Assembly (NCBI GenBank): GCA_947625645.1
Contig: CANQPE010000038.1
Coordinates: 1 to 41,903, forward strand
DNA from: an uncultured Clostridia bacterium
GTDB taxonomy: Bacteria > Bacillota > Clostridia > TANB77 > CAG-508
DNA length: 41,903 bases
Direction of reading: 5' to 3'
Shown here piece by piece: positions 1 to 10,957 of the stretch. A program made the position numbers and the translations under genes. Each line of letters opens with the position of its first letter. Position 1 is the first letter of the stretch. The notes beneath the pieces were generated by a model. That model was given only the letters and a program-made list of their open reading frames with translations, did no database searches and had not been told where the DNA came from.

Positions 1-59
1 CATGCAAATTTTTATCTAACAAATTACTAAAAAAATTTTTTTAGAAAAACTATTGACAA

Positions 60-1326
60 TTAATAGTTAGTCTTTCTACGTTTTATCCATTTGTATATTT
101 TATTCTCTTTTATTATTTCTTTATAACTTTTGTTTGGTAAATAATAGTATACCTGCACACGTTTTGAAACCGTAAAATATAACATCCATATCAACGGATA
201 TAAAATACTAAATAGCAAAGTAGACAGCTCCTGTTCGAAATACTCTGCCGTGTAAATTTCCAATGGTACTATTTTAGCATATATGATTCTTGCAAGCGTA
301 GTTACTACTCCTGCTACAGCCATGAATAAATTACTTTTTATTATTTTTCTAGGTGTTGTATCTTTCCTCTTTACAGTCATATATATTTGATACATTGCAA
401 TTAATGCTAGGAATGTACTTTGTATCCTAACACAATTGGTATAAAAAGCCATATTTTCTATTTGACTTGCATTTCCTAAATCAATCACTGCTATGAACAC
501 TTGATAAAAGCACAAGGTCCAAAAAAATAAAACTAATCCACCAAACTTGCTATATTGTTTCAATTTTACATCCTTAATACTGTTGTTCCATAATTTTTTA
601 TCTTTTCTTCTAATGAAAAAAACAACGATGCCAATTATAATGAATAGAACAACCATAATTCCCATTGCAAGGCTTCTTACTTCATTTGAAGTAAGAAAGC
701 TTGGTCTTGGTATTTCATAGAATTGTATTCCCTGCACGGTTTGTTGCTCTTGTTCATTTGCTATTGGCTCACTTTGATTATAATAACGAAAACTAATGGT
801 TAAAAAACGTCCATTCATAATGGTATAATACATAGACATATCCATCGTATTTTCCTTGTCATTTACCGTTGACGTTAAGTGAATAAATACATTTCCGTTA
901 TCTGTTTTTACAATTTCATTTTGCTTTACTTCATATGTATGAATAGATTCTAGTAATTGGGCTTGGTATGTTGCAATATCTTCATCTGAAACTTGGTTTA
1001 AATCTGGTTTATCTGCATAATTATGGTTACTTCCTGAAACAACCAAAATTTCTTGTGTTACTTGATTGTCTATATGGTTCACTGCATCTAACACAATTCC
1101 TGCATTTTTGTAAGTTTCTATACGTTCTTGCTTTTGCTCTATTTTTTCTAATTCGGGAATATTATTTTTTAGTCCTGATACCATTTCAATTAAGTTTCTG
1201 TCTAAACCGAATTTTCATCCCAATACTTTGTATGTCATATTCTACCAAATCCTCTGTCGCCATAACCGGAATGGGTAGTAGTATGAATAGAACAAACCAT
1301 ATCATCAGCATTTTTACAATTTTCAC
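60..1326 (-). pseudogene. Signal-peptide-containing membrane protein split by a frameshift (ORFs 1186..1464 and 60..1184)
   Basis: Upstream frame from GTG at 1326 (RBS AAAGGAG at 1338-1344) reads VKIVKMLMIWFVLFILLPIPVMATEDLVEYDIQSIGMKIRFRQKLN*. The next frame continues ..LDRNLIEMVSGLKNNIPELEK.. to the 374-aa multi-TM ORF. Removing one base near 1209-1215 (AAAATTCGG) joins them as ..GMKIGLDRNLIEMVSG.. Confidence 0.65.
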
Positions 1327-1363
1327 TTTGTTTCTTACTCCTTTCCGATTACGTGCTTTCACA

Positions 1364-2806
1364 TTATTTTTCAATCCATACCGATACTGATTTCTCCTCC
1401 ACTGGAAACACACCATACCCATCTTCTCCAATAGAAATTTCTCTTTCACAATTTCCCAGTGCATCTATATATTGTTTTCCTGCATGTTGTGTTCCTATAT
1501 ACATACATTTTTCTCCTTGTCCTTGATTCGTAAGAACAACAGCCATCCCTGAACGCATATGGTCACTATCTCCTTCTCTTGTCCAGCCAATATAATGAGG
1601 ATGGTCAAAATAATCATGTTGCACGCCATAGGCTTTTTCTTTCCTTAATTGTAATAATGTTTCTATGTTTTTTACAGGTGCTATATTATCGTGTGGAATT
1701 CCATATAAATCTCCATAAAATACACATGGATACCCTTCTTCTCTCAGTAAAATGATTGCATATGCGCTTTGTTTAAATTTTTCATCTACAAAACTTTGTA
1801 AGGCTTGTCCTGGTTGTGTATCATGATTATCTACAAATGTAACTGCTTTGGATGGATTTTCTTTCATTAATGTTCCTTCTAATAGTTTTGATAAATCTGC
1901 ATTCTCGTCTTTTGAAGCTTGTTCTAAATGATAATGTAATGGTACATCAAATAAAGATGTCGCACCTTCTGTCTCTTGAATATATCTATGTAATTTTTGA
2001 ATATCTGTTGACCAATACTCTCCTACTGCAAATAATTCTTTTTGGAAATGGTTTCTTAATGTGGTTAACCAATTTTGATAAAAACCGCTATCAATGTGTT
2101 TTACGGCATCTAGTCTAAAGCCATCAATCTTTGTCATCTCTACATACCATTTTCCCCATTCTATACATTCCTCTATAACTTCCGGATTATGGAAATCCAA
2201 ATCGGCTCCCATTAAATAATCAAAATTTCCAAATTCTTCATCTACTGTATGGCTCCATTCTTTATCTTTTAGTTTAAATATTGCCTTTTCACCAGTTGCA
2301 TTATTATAATCAATGCCCGTAAAATGCGTCCAATTCCATTCAAAATCTGAATACTTATGTTTTCTTGCTGGGAAAGTAAATTTAGTTGCCACTTTCACGG
2401 TTTGTTGATTTGACACTTCCCTATTATGGTTTCCCCAGTCTACTTTTGTGGCAGGAATGGTTTGGAGCATATCTGCTCCCATTTTGTGGTTTAATACAAT
2501 GTCTGCATACGTTTCCACTCCTGCTTGTTTCAACATCATAATACAGTTAAGATATTCTTCCTTTGAGCCATATTTCGTCTTTACCGTACCTTTTTGGTCA
2601 AATTCTCCTAAATCATATAAATCATAAACACCATACCCCACTTCATTGGCTCCGCCAACCCCTTTGTAGGCAGGTGGTAACCATACTGCTGTTATCCCTA
2701 AGTTTGCTATTCTTTGTGCTTGGCTTGCCATTGTATTCCAAAAATCTTGATTTGTTTGTAAATACCATTCAAAACATTGTAATATTATTCCATTTATTTT
2801 CTTCAT
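1364..2806 (-). CDS. Alpha-amylase, cytoplasmic GH13 (GH13_5-like)
   Basis: MKKINGIILQCFEWYLQTNQDFWNTMASQAQRIANLGITAVWLPPAYKG; GH13 motifs DIVLNHKMGAD, GFRLDAVKHID, VTFVDNHDTQP; no signal peptide. Confidence 0.95.
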   Translation of the reverse strand: MKKINGIILQCFEWYLQTNQDFWNTMASQAQRIANLGITAVWLPPAYKGVGGANEVGYGVYDLYDLGEFDQKGTVKTKYGSKEEYLNCIMMLKQAGVETYADIVLNHKMGADMLQTIPATKVDWGNHNREVSNQQTVKVATKFTFPARKHKYSDFEWNWTHFTGIDYNNATGEKAIFKLKDKEWSHTVDEEFGNFDYLMGADLDFHNPEVIEECIEWGKWYVEMTKIDGFRLDAVKHIDSGFYQNWLTTLRNHFQKELFAVGEYWSTDIQKLHRYIQETEGATSLFDVPLHYHLEQASKDENADLSKLLEGTLMKENPSKAVTFVDNHDTQPGQALQSFVDEKFKQSAYAIILLREEGYPCVFYGDLYGIPHDNIAPVKNIETLLQLRKEKAYGVQHDYFDHPHYIGWTREGDSDHMRSGMAVVLTNQGQGEKCMYIGTQHAGKQYIDALGNCEREISIGEDGYGVFPVEEKSVSVWIEK

Positions 2807-2922
2807 TTTTTTCTTCGTCCTTTTTATTTTCTTTATTGTATCATAAACTCATTTTTAAATCTACCATTTTATTGAATTTCTATCAATGTTTTTTTGTCTC
2901 TTGCTAAGCGTCTATCTAGCGA

Positions 2923-4203
<1,281 letters not shown>

Positions 4204-4283
4204 TTATTTTTCTATATCTTGTACAAACGATTGCTAATTTATACCAATTTGATAAATTTTTTTATCTATACATTTATAACGTT

Positions 4284-5909
4284 TTAAGAAACTCTTTTAT
4301 TTCGTAATTCTTGTGCATATTTTAGACTCACTTCATTCACTTCTCCTGAAGAAATTCTTGCAATTTCTTGTAACGTTTCTCGTTCATTTAATCGTTTTAT
4401 ATGCGTATTGGTTCGGTTATTTGTAACATTTTTACTAATAAAATAATTTTCATCTGCCATTGCTGCAATATTGGGTAGATGTGATATACACAATACTTGG
4501 TGTTTCTTGGCAATATGATGTAATTTTTGTGCTACACTGTTGGCTGCTTTCCCACTAATTCCCGTATCAATCTCATCAAAAATAAGAATTGGAAGTTGGT
4601 CCGTATCTGCTAAAACTGTTTTTATTCCTAACATTGTTCTGGAAATTTCTCCACCAGATGCCATTTTTGACAATTCCTTTTCATCTTCTCCTAAATTCGT
4701 TTGCATATAAAATGTTACCGTATCTTTCCCGTTTGCAGAAAATTTTTCTTGTTTTTCTACCTTCACATGTATACAAGCATTTTTCATTTCTAAATCTTGC
4801 AATTCTTGATTAATTTTGATACTTAACTCCTCTGCACCTTGCTTTCTAATGTTGTGCATTTGGTTTGTTAATTTTTCCATCTTTTCTTCTAAAATTTTCT
4901 TTTCCATTTTTAGTTGATTGGTATATGTTTCTAGATTTTCAATGTGTTCTATTTCTGACTTAATTTGTTCTTTATAAGCTAAAATTTCTGTAACTGTATT
5001 TCCATATTTTCTTTTTAAATTATTAATGATATCTAATCTTTGTTCAGTTTCATTCCTTTGTTCTTCATCAAAATCTATTTCTTCTCTGCTATTAGAAATG
5101 TCTCTTGCAATCTCTTGTAATTCATAATAAATGGTTTTCAAATGGTTTACTGTTTCTTCATATTTGGCATCAATTGTTTCAATTTTTTCTAATGAACGAA
5201 TGGCTTGACTTACTGCATCAATGGCATTTTCTCCTAATGCCATATCTGTTTGTTTTAAATTTTCTGCTATTTTTTCACTATTCAACATAAGCTTTCTTTG
5301 TGTTTCTAATTCTTCTTCTTCTCCTGGTTTCAATTTTGCTTGTTTAATTTCTTCATATTGATAACGCAATAAATCTAATTTTCTTTCTCTTTCTTTTTCA
5401 TCACCATAATTTTCTTTCAATTGCTTTTCAATTTTACAATAAGCGTCATAATACGTTATATATTCCGTTTTTCCAACTAACTTTTCTCCAATAAAACCAT
5501 CCAAATATGCTAAATGATATTGATGATCTAATAACGTTTGGTTGTCATTTTGTCCATGAATTTCAATTATATGTTTCATAAATTCCTTCAATTCTGCAAC
5601 TGTTACCATTCTGCCATTAATTTTACATAGATTTCTTCCATTGGTATTGATTTCTCTTGATATAATCATATTTCCATCAATCGCTTGTGGATGCTCTGGC
5701 AAATAAATACACGCTTCAATAAAAGAATTTGTCTCCCCTTTTCGTATCATCTCTTTGGAAAATCGCTCTCCTGATAATATCAGTAATGAATCTATAATCA
5801 AAGTTTTCCCTGCTCCAGTTTCCCCTGTTAAAACATTTAAGCCTTTATTGAAATCAATTGTCACCTCTTCGATAATTCCTATATTTTTAATATGTAATGT
5901 TGTAATCAT
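4284..5909 (-). CDS. recN: DNA repair protein RecN
   Basis: MITTLHIKNIGIIEEVTIDFNKGLNVLTGETGAGKT; C-terminal SNC-type ATPase with MASGGEISRTMLGIK and LIFDEIDTGISG. Start set to the RBS-preceded (GGAGG) Met at 5909, not the longest ORF at 5945. Confidence 0.96.
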   Translation of the reverse strand: MITTLHIKNIGIIEEVTIDFNKGLNVLTGETGAGKTLIIDSLLILSGERFSKEMIRKGETNSFIEACIYLPEHPQAIDGNMIISREINTNGRNLCKINGRMVTVAELKEFMKHIIEIHGQNDNQTLLDHQYHLAYLDGFIGEKLVGKTEYITYYDAYCKIEKQLKENYGDEKERERKLDLLRYQYEEIKQAKLKPGEEEELETQRKLMLNSEKIAENLKQTDMALGENAIDAVSQAIRSLEKIETIDAKYEETVNHLKTIYYELQEIARDISNSREEIDFDEEQRNETEQRLDIINNLKRKYGNTVTEILAYKEQIKSEIEHIENLETYTNQLKMEKKILEEKMEKLTNQMHNIRKQGAEELSIKINQELQDLEMKNACIHVKVEKQEKFSANGKDTVTFYMQTNLGEDEKELSKMASGGEISRTMLGIKTVLADTDQLPILIFDEIDTGISGKAANSVAQKLHHIAKKHQVLCISHLPNIAAMADENYFISKNVTNNRTNTHIKRLNERETLQEIARISSGEVNEVSLKYAQELRNKRVS

Positions 5910-5956
5910 ATAGGTTCCTCCTTCTACGTTCATTTGTTTGCCCAACTTATGTTTGT

Positions 5957-5985
5957 ATTTTATTCCTTTTTTTATTTTTTGTCAA
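5957..5985 (-). promoter_or_regulatory. Putative sigma-A promoter for recN
   Basis: Minus strand TTGACA (5985-5980), 17-nt spacer, TAAAAT (5962-5957). Confidence 0.6.
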
Positions 5986-6004
5986 TACTTTTTTTAAATT
6001 TTTT

Positions 6005-6071
6005 TGTCCCATTAGGGACATATTTTTTCGGGACATTTTGTCTCAAAAAGATACGTCCCTGATGGGACAAA
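6005..6071. repeat. GTCCC/GGGAC palindromic REP-like element overlapping the 3' end of the LD-carboxypeptidase gene
   Basis: TGTCCCATTAGGGACATATTTTTTCGGGACATTTTGTCTCAAAAAGATACGTCCCTGATGGGACAAA. The first 24 nt recur exactly in inverted orientation at 12584-12608. Confidence 0.75.
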
Positions 6072-7104
6072 TAGTGCCAGAACCGTTTTCTGATGTGATT
6101 TTCGTAATTGCTCCATTGACAATTGCCATTTGTGGTGCTACATGTCCTATGTCGGCATCACAGATGATAGGAATATTGAGGTCACTTAGTTTTTCTTTTA
6201 CTGCTTCTTGAAAGGTAATGTCATAGTCTTCTCGAAATATATATGGTCGTCCAAAGATTATGCCTGTCACATGTTTGAAATAGCCAGCATGCTTCATTTG
6301 CCATAATATTCTGGTTAATTCTGGGCTGTTCATTTCAAATGTTTCTAAGTACCAGATAATCCCATCTTGCTTATATTTTTCAATATAAGCACAAATATTG
6401 TCATATTCTGTTCCAAAAAAGCGTTGGACACAATCTAAACATCCTCCTATCATTCTACCTTGTATTTCTATTTTTCTTTCGCCTTTTATATTGACCCATT
6501 TTACTGGCTCTATTAGCTGATACCCTGCTCGAATATCTTGTGATTTCTCTTCTTCAGTGTTGTGTTCTAATGCCATAGCATTATATGTTTTTTCACATTT
6601 CTCAAACGATGTTTGTGTTTCCATTTTTCCTGTAGCAATTTCTAATGCATTGATTAAATTCGTATACAACGGCTGCATGGCATAACTTTTTATCGTATCG
6701 CAATAAATTGAGGGAATTTCTAAAACTGTATTCCATAAAAATTCTAGTCCTGTTATATCTGAAAATCCTTGCATCCATTTTGGTTTTAAGGTTCTAATTT
6801 TTTCTAAATTTAATTTATCAAATATTTCAAATAAATAATCTCCTCCTGCTGCAAAAATAATCAATTTAACAGCGTCATTTTCCAATAATTCCATTAATTC
6901 TTTTGCTCTTTGCTTAGCTGATGCACTTCTCCCCTTTTCTTCTTTTCGCACACTTTCTGTTTCTATTACTTTGTACCCCATTTGTTGTAAAGTTGCAATT
7001 GCTACATCTAATTTTTGTTGCTTATCTTCTTCGACAATTCCTCCTGATGGTGCACAAATTCCTATTGTATCACCCTTTTTTAAATTTTCTGGAAATTTCA
7101 TCAT
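6043..7104 (-). CDS. LD-carboxypeptidase (peptidase S66, LdcA/MccF-like)
   Basis: MMKFPENLKKGDTIGICAPSGGIVEEDKQQKLDVAI...AAGGDYLFEIFDKL...WMQGFSDITGLEF; overall S66 architecture. Confidence 0.88.
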   Translation of the reverse strand: MMKFPENLKKGDTIGICAPSGGIVEEDKQQKLDVAIATLQQMGYKVIETESVRKEEKGRSASAKQRAKELMELLENDAVKLIIFAAGGDYLFEIFDKLNLEKIRTLKPKWMQGFSDITGLEFLWNTVLEIPSIYCDTIKSYAMQPLYTNLINALEIATGKMETQTSFEKCEKTYNAMALEHNTEEEKSQDIRAGYQLIEPVKWVNIKGERKIEIQGRMIGGCLDCVQRFFGTEYDNICAYIEKYKQDGIIWYLETFEMNSPELTRILWQMKHAGYFKHVTGIIFGRPYIFREDYDITFQEAVKEKLSDLNIPIICDADIGHVAPQMAIVNGAITKITSENGSGTICPIRDVSF

Positions 7105-7200
7105 TTTTTACGTTCCTCCTTACACACAAATTATTCTTGACCCTTTACCTTTGGTTGTAAAGTATTTTTAATTACTGCATACAATGCAATAGGTGATTTT

Positions 7201-7848
7201 ATGTTTGACATCCAAAAAATGATAATTGAAAATTATTTGTACTATAAAAATCAATTGATTGTAAAATATCAAATTGAATATCCTCGCATTGTTTCTTCTG
7301 CCTACTATTATACCACTCGTAAATTCAATTATTTTAATCAAATAAAAGCTATGGAAATGAAACTATATGCTGAAAAAGAATTATATGAAAATGCAAAACA
7401 AATTTATGACTATAATATGAACCATAATTATCCTTTTTCTCCCTATGAACTTATCTATACCTATACTATTAGTTATCAAAAAAATAACATCTTGAGTCTA
7501 TATGGCGATCAATATGTATATGCGGGTGGTGCACATGGTTCTACCATAAGAACCTCACAGAACTGGAACTTGTCAAATGGTACTCAATTTTCGCTTTCTT
7601 CTTTGTTTCATGAGGACTGTTCTTATGTCATTTTACTGCTAAAAGAAATTTTTCATCAAATTGAAACGCAGATAGAAAATGGAAGCAATTCTTATTTTGA
7701 AGATTATGCAAAATTAGCTGTTGAAACCTTTCAATTTGACCAATTTTACCTTGCAGAACATAGTGTTGCTCTTTTTTACCAGCAATATGATATTGCCCCA
7801 TACTCCAGTGGTATTCCTGTATTTTTTATTCAACTAGGAGATGGCTAG
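7201..7848 (+). CDS. DUF3298/RsiV-like domain protein
   Basis: YVYAGGAHGSTIRTSQNWNLSNGTQFSLSSLF is characteristic of DUF3298 (often with DUF4163). Confidence 0.75.
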   Translation: MFDIQKMIIENYLYYKNQLIVKYQIEYPRIVSSAYYYTTRKFNYFNQIKAMEMKLYAEKELYENAKQIYDYNMNHNYPFSPYELIYTYTISYQKNNILSLYGDQYVYAGGAHGSTIRTSQNWNLSNGTQFSLSSLFHEDCSYVILLLKEIFHQIETQIENGSNSYFEDYAKLAVETFQFDQFYLAEHSVALFYQQYDIAPYSSGIPVFFIQLGDG

Positions 7849-8865
7849 TAATTTTTTAAATGCGGTTGGTAATGGATATTTTTCTTGAAACTCTGTTTCA
7901 TTTGCCCAGATGAATGCTTTATTTTTATTTTTTACCGTAACATGGTATACTGTCATTTGCCATTCTACATGCGTAAAAATATGTTTATCATGTGTTTTTT
8001 GATATAAATTTTCTAATGAAATGTTCCACTGTTTTAACGCCTCTGGTATTTCGTGTTCTTCTAAGCTACCATTAACATTAGGAAATTCATACAAGTTCGC
8101 CAACAATCCTTGTTTTGGTCTTTTTTGAATGGCTATTTGTTTTTCATAATGGAGAATAAAAACAGTCATCTGTTCTTGTTTTCTCTTTGCCTTTTTTATC
8201 CTAACCGGAATTTCATCTGTTAAATGTTTTTGAAATGCTAAACACTCTTGTTGTAATGGACATATATTGCACAGTGGTTCTCCATTAGGAATACAGATTT
8301 TTTCTCCTAGTTCCATAATCCCTTCATTAAAATCGCCTGCTTCTTCTGGTATGATTTTTAGTAACGCATTTGTTATCTTTTTTTTCGTTTCTGGCAATAA
8401 TACATCTTCATTACTTGCTAGCACTCTGGATACCACACGCAAAACATTTCCATCTACTGCTGGTACTTTTTCTTGATAACAAATAGAGGCAATCGCTCCC
8501 GCTGTATATTCTCCAATACCACATAACTTAAGTAATTCGTGATACGTGGTTGGCATTTTCCCTTGATAATTTTCTTGAATTTGGCATGCTGCTTTTTTTA
8601 AATTCCTAGCCCTACTATAATACCCTAGTCCTTCCCATAACTTCAATAATTCCTCTTCTGGGACATTAGCTAAGTCTTGGATAGTAGGAAGTTCCTCCAT
8701 AAATTTTTGATAATATTTTTTCACTGCTTCTATTCGTGTTTGCTGTAACATAATTTCTGAAACCCATACATGGTATGGATTTTTATCTTGTTTCCAAGGC
8801 AAGATTCTTGGTTGTTTTTGGTACCACAAAATAATCTTTTTAGATACATGTTCTAATAATTCCAT
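7834..8865 (-). CDS. mutY: A/G-specific adenine DNA glycosylase MutY
   Basis: ILPWKQDKNPYHVWVSEIMLQQTRIEAVKKYY; GIGEYTAGAIASICY; CxxxxxxCxxC..C Fe-S cluster (CIPNGEPLCNICPLQQEC). Confidence 0.95.
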   Translation of the reverse strand: MELLEHVSKKIILWYQKQPRILPWKQDKNPYHVWVSEIMLQQTRIEAVKKYYQKFMEELPTIQDLANVPEEELLKLWEGLGYYSRARNLKKAACQIQENYQGKMPTTYHELLKLCGIGEYTAGAIASICYQEKVPAVDGNVLRVVSRVLASNEDVLLPETKKKITNALLKIIPEEAGDFNEGIMELGEKICIPNGEPLCNICPLQQECLAFQKHLTDEIPVRIKKAKRKQEQMTVFILHYEKQIAIQKRPKQGLLANLYEFPNVNGSLEEHEIPEALKQWNISLENLYQKTHDKHIFTHVEWQMTVYHVTVKNKNKAFIWANETEFQEKYPLPTAFKKLLAIS

Positions 8866-8939
8866 CTTTTTCTCATTTCTCTCTCAATGATAATTTTTTT
8901 CCATTATGATACATTGTCTATTGTTCCAATGTTTTTACT

Positions 8940-8968
8940 ATTATACCTTTATTTTTTTTAATTGTCAA
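8940..8968 (-). promoter_or_regulatory. Putative sigma-A promoter for mutY
   Basis: Minus strand TTGACA (8968-8963), 17-nt spacer, TATAAT (8945-8940). Confidence 0.65.
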
Positions 8969-9022
8969 AAAAAATAAGCCATATTATTGCTTTCTTTTAG
9001 CGCTCTATAGCTTATGGCATTT

Positions 9023-9113
9023 TGGCGGAGTGAGTGGGATTCGAACCCACGGGCCCCTTTCAGGACTACTACAGTTCCAGTGTAGCTCGTTATGACCACT
9101 TCGATATCACTCC
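9023..9113 (-). tRNA. tRNA-Ser(GGA), CCA encoded
   Basis: GGAGTGA acceptor paired with TCACTCC plus GCCA; anticodon arm CTACA-CTGGAAC-TGTAG (GGA at 9078-9076); long class II variable arm; T arm GTGGGTTCGAATCCCAC. Confidence 0.96.
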
Positions 9114-9448
9114 ATATTATATACAGACCCTTACATCTGTAAAAGTCTGCATATACTTTTATGTTATAGAAATACCCTAGAATGATATTCTATAATTTAG
9201 AATGGAAAAATAAATATGTTTTTATAATACCACATATCCTAAAAATTAGCAATATCTTTGCAAAATTTTTTATATTATTTTAGATTTTCAATTTCTTTTC
9301 TCGTAAGATTCGTTGCTTTTAGCATATCTTTTAAAAACAGCGCCATTGTTTATCTCTCCATCTAAAATAGCTCAATTTCCTGTTTTTCCAAAGGTTTATC
9401 GAAAAGAGATATCCATTTCTGAATACCTCTCCAAAACAAAGAACTTTA

Positions 9449-10288
9449 TCAAACCATATCTGGCTTTACAATATCTTGATCTGTTACTGTGTTAAACTGG
9501 TAATAATAATCAACTACCGTATCTGTTTGTCGCGTTATATCTTTATTAGTCTTTTCTATCTCTCTAACTGCTAATCCTGTTTCTTTATCTACATATCTTT
9601 CATAACTTGTTCCTTTAATGACATAACATTCTTTTCCATTACAATAAGCAGAATCTATCCCTATAACAAAGGCATATTGCAGATTTGCTAAAAATCCATC
9701 TGATACGTACGTTCTTGGTGATACATACCCACCTACCATTGTTTCCGTATTTTGTACATATTTTTTCCCTTCTCGTTCTGTTACTAATAATTGCTCCGTT
9801 CCCTTCTTATAATAAGTTATTTTTTGAATTTGATTACCATTCACAAATCTTGTCACTTTCGTTAAATAATCTTCTCCTTCATGATGAGTTTCTGTAATGA
9901 TGAGTTTATCACCTTGGTATGAATACAACTTAGCATAATAATTATGATATAATTGATTTTCTTTTGCTTTTTCTGAAAGGGAAAACATGATGAAAGTTCT
10001 TCTTCCTACCACCATCATATAAATTATGACCAAAGCAAACAAAATCAGTTTTAATAGTTTCATTTTATGACTAAATTTTTTGATGTATTTTACTTCTCTT
10101 TCATCTCTTTTACTGTTTTTTACATTGAATTCTTTTTGCATATTTTCTAATACTTTTTTGCATTCCGTACATTCTTGCAAATGCTCTTCAATATACATAT
10201 TTGTTTCTTCATTTGTAAGGTTTTCAATGTAATTCGGTAATAAATCCTGAACAATTTTACAATTTCTCTTCTCTTTCATCTCCATCAA
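9449..10288 (-). CDS. Anti-sigma factor with N-terminal zinc finger (zf-HC2-like) and one TM helix
   Basis: CKIVQDLLPNYIENLTNEETNMYIEEHLQECTECKKVLE; TM LKLILFALVIIYMMVVG; overlaps the upstream sigma factor gene. Confidence 0.8.
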   Translation of the reverse strand: MMEMKEKRNCKIVQDLLPNYIENLTNEETNMYIEEHLQECTECKKVLENMQKEFNVKNSKRDEREVKYIKKFSHKMKLLKLILFALVIIYMMVVGRRTFIMFSLSEKAKENQLYHNYYAKLYSYQGDKLIITETHHEGEDYLTKVTRFVNGNQIQKITYYKKGTEQLLVTEREGKKYVQNTETMVGGYVSPRTYVSDGFLANLQYAFVIGIDSAYCNGKECYVIKGTSYERYVDKETGLAVREIEKTNKDITRQTDTVVDYYYQFNTVTDQDIVKPDMV

Positions 10289-10760
10289 CCTCCTTCAATT
10301 GATTTTTTCCTCGATAAAATGTTACTCTCGCCCAGTTTTCTGTTTGATTCAAAATAATTCCTATTTCTTTAAAACTAAGTTCTCCTGTTATTCTTAAATA
10401 CACAACTTCTCTTGTCCTCTCATCTAAATACTGCATCTTTTTATATAGTGAAATTTTCTCATCCTTTGCAATCAGTTGTTCCTCTACCGAATTGTCTGCT
10501 TGTATATTTAATAAGTCCGTTTCTTTTGTATTGACTCTCTTTTTGTTTTTTCTATATTGATCATACCAAAGATTTTTAGCAATTTGGCATAACCATACCG
10601 ACATTTTACATTCGCCCTTATAGGTATCTATTTTCTTTACCGCCTTATAAAAAGTTTCTTGGGTAAGTTCTTCAGAAATATCATTATTATGCGTTAAACA
10701 GAATAAGTATTTGTTTACAGTTTCAAAATATTCTTCGTATATTTTTTCCATATCCTGCAT
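10257..10760 (-). CDS. ECF-type RNA polymerase sigma-70 family factor
   Basis: LTQETFYKAVKKIDTYKGECKMSVWLCQIAKNLWYDQYRKNKK (region 2) and YLRITGELSFKEIGIILNQTENWARVTFYRGKNQLKE (region 4). Confidence 0.92.
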   Translation of the reverse strand: MQDMEKIYEEYFETVNKYLFCLTHNNDISEELTQETFYKAVKKIDTYKGECKMSVWLCQIAKNLWYDQYRKNKKRVNTKETDLLNIQADNSVEEQLIAKDEKISLYKKMQYLDERTREVVYLRITGELSFKEIGIILNQTENWARVTFYRGKNQLKEVDGDEREEKL

Positions 10761-10820
10761 AACTTTTATCCTCCTTTGTTTATATGACGATTGAAATTAA
10801 AATTTGTTACAAAATTTATG

Positions 10821-10954
10821 AAAAAATATGCTTCCATAAAGATTTTTCCTTTATCAAAGCATATTCGATTTCCAAATTATTACATTTCTAGAAATACAAT
10901 CTGTCCCCAAATGTCCCTATGGGACAAAAAAGAACCGTCCCTATTTGTCCCTCA
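10821..10954. repeat. ~134 bp direct repeat, copy A (hairpin plus GTCCC palindromes)
   Basis: Begins aaaaaatatgcttccataaagatttttcctttatcaaagcatatt and ends gggacaaaaaagaaccgtccctatttgtccctca. Same-orientation diverged copy at 12145-12279; the last ~30 nt are identical. Confidence 0.85.
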
Positions 10955-10957
10955 TTT

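Noticed and set aside
28-45. Perfect palindrome ctaaaaaaatttttttag near the window start
   Set aside because: Pure A/T stem gives weak evidence for a terminator; not reported as a feature.
968-1390. 140-aa plus-strand ORF
   Set aside because: Antisense to the frameshifted membrane protein; Leu/Phe-rich shadow of an AT-rich gene.
8969-9020. Possible terminator hairpin downstream of tRNA-Ser (GCCATA..TATGGC then T8)
   Set aside because: Loop is long and alternative pairings compete; too uncertain to list as a feature.
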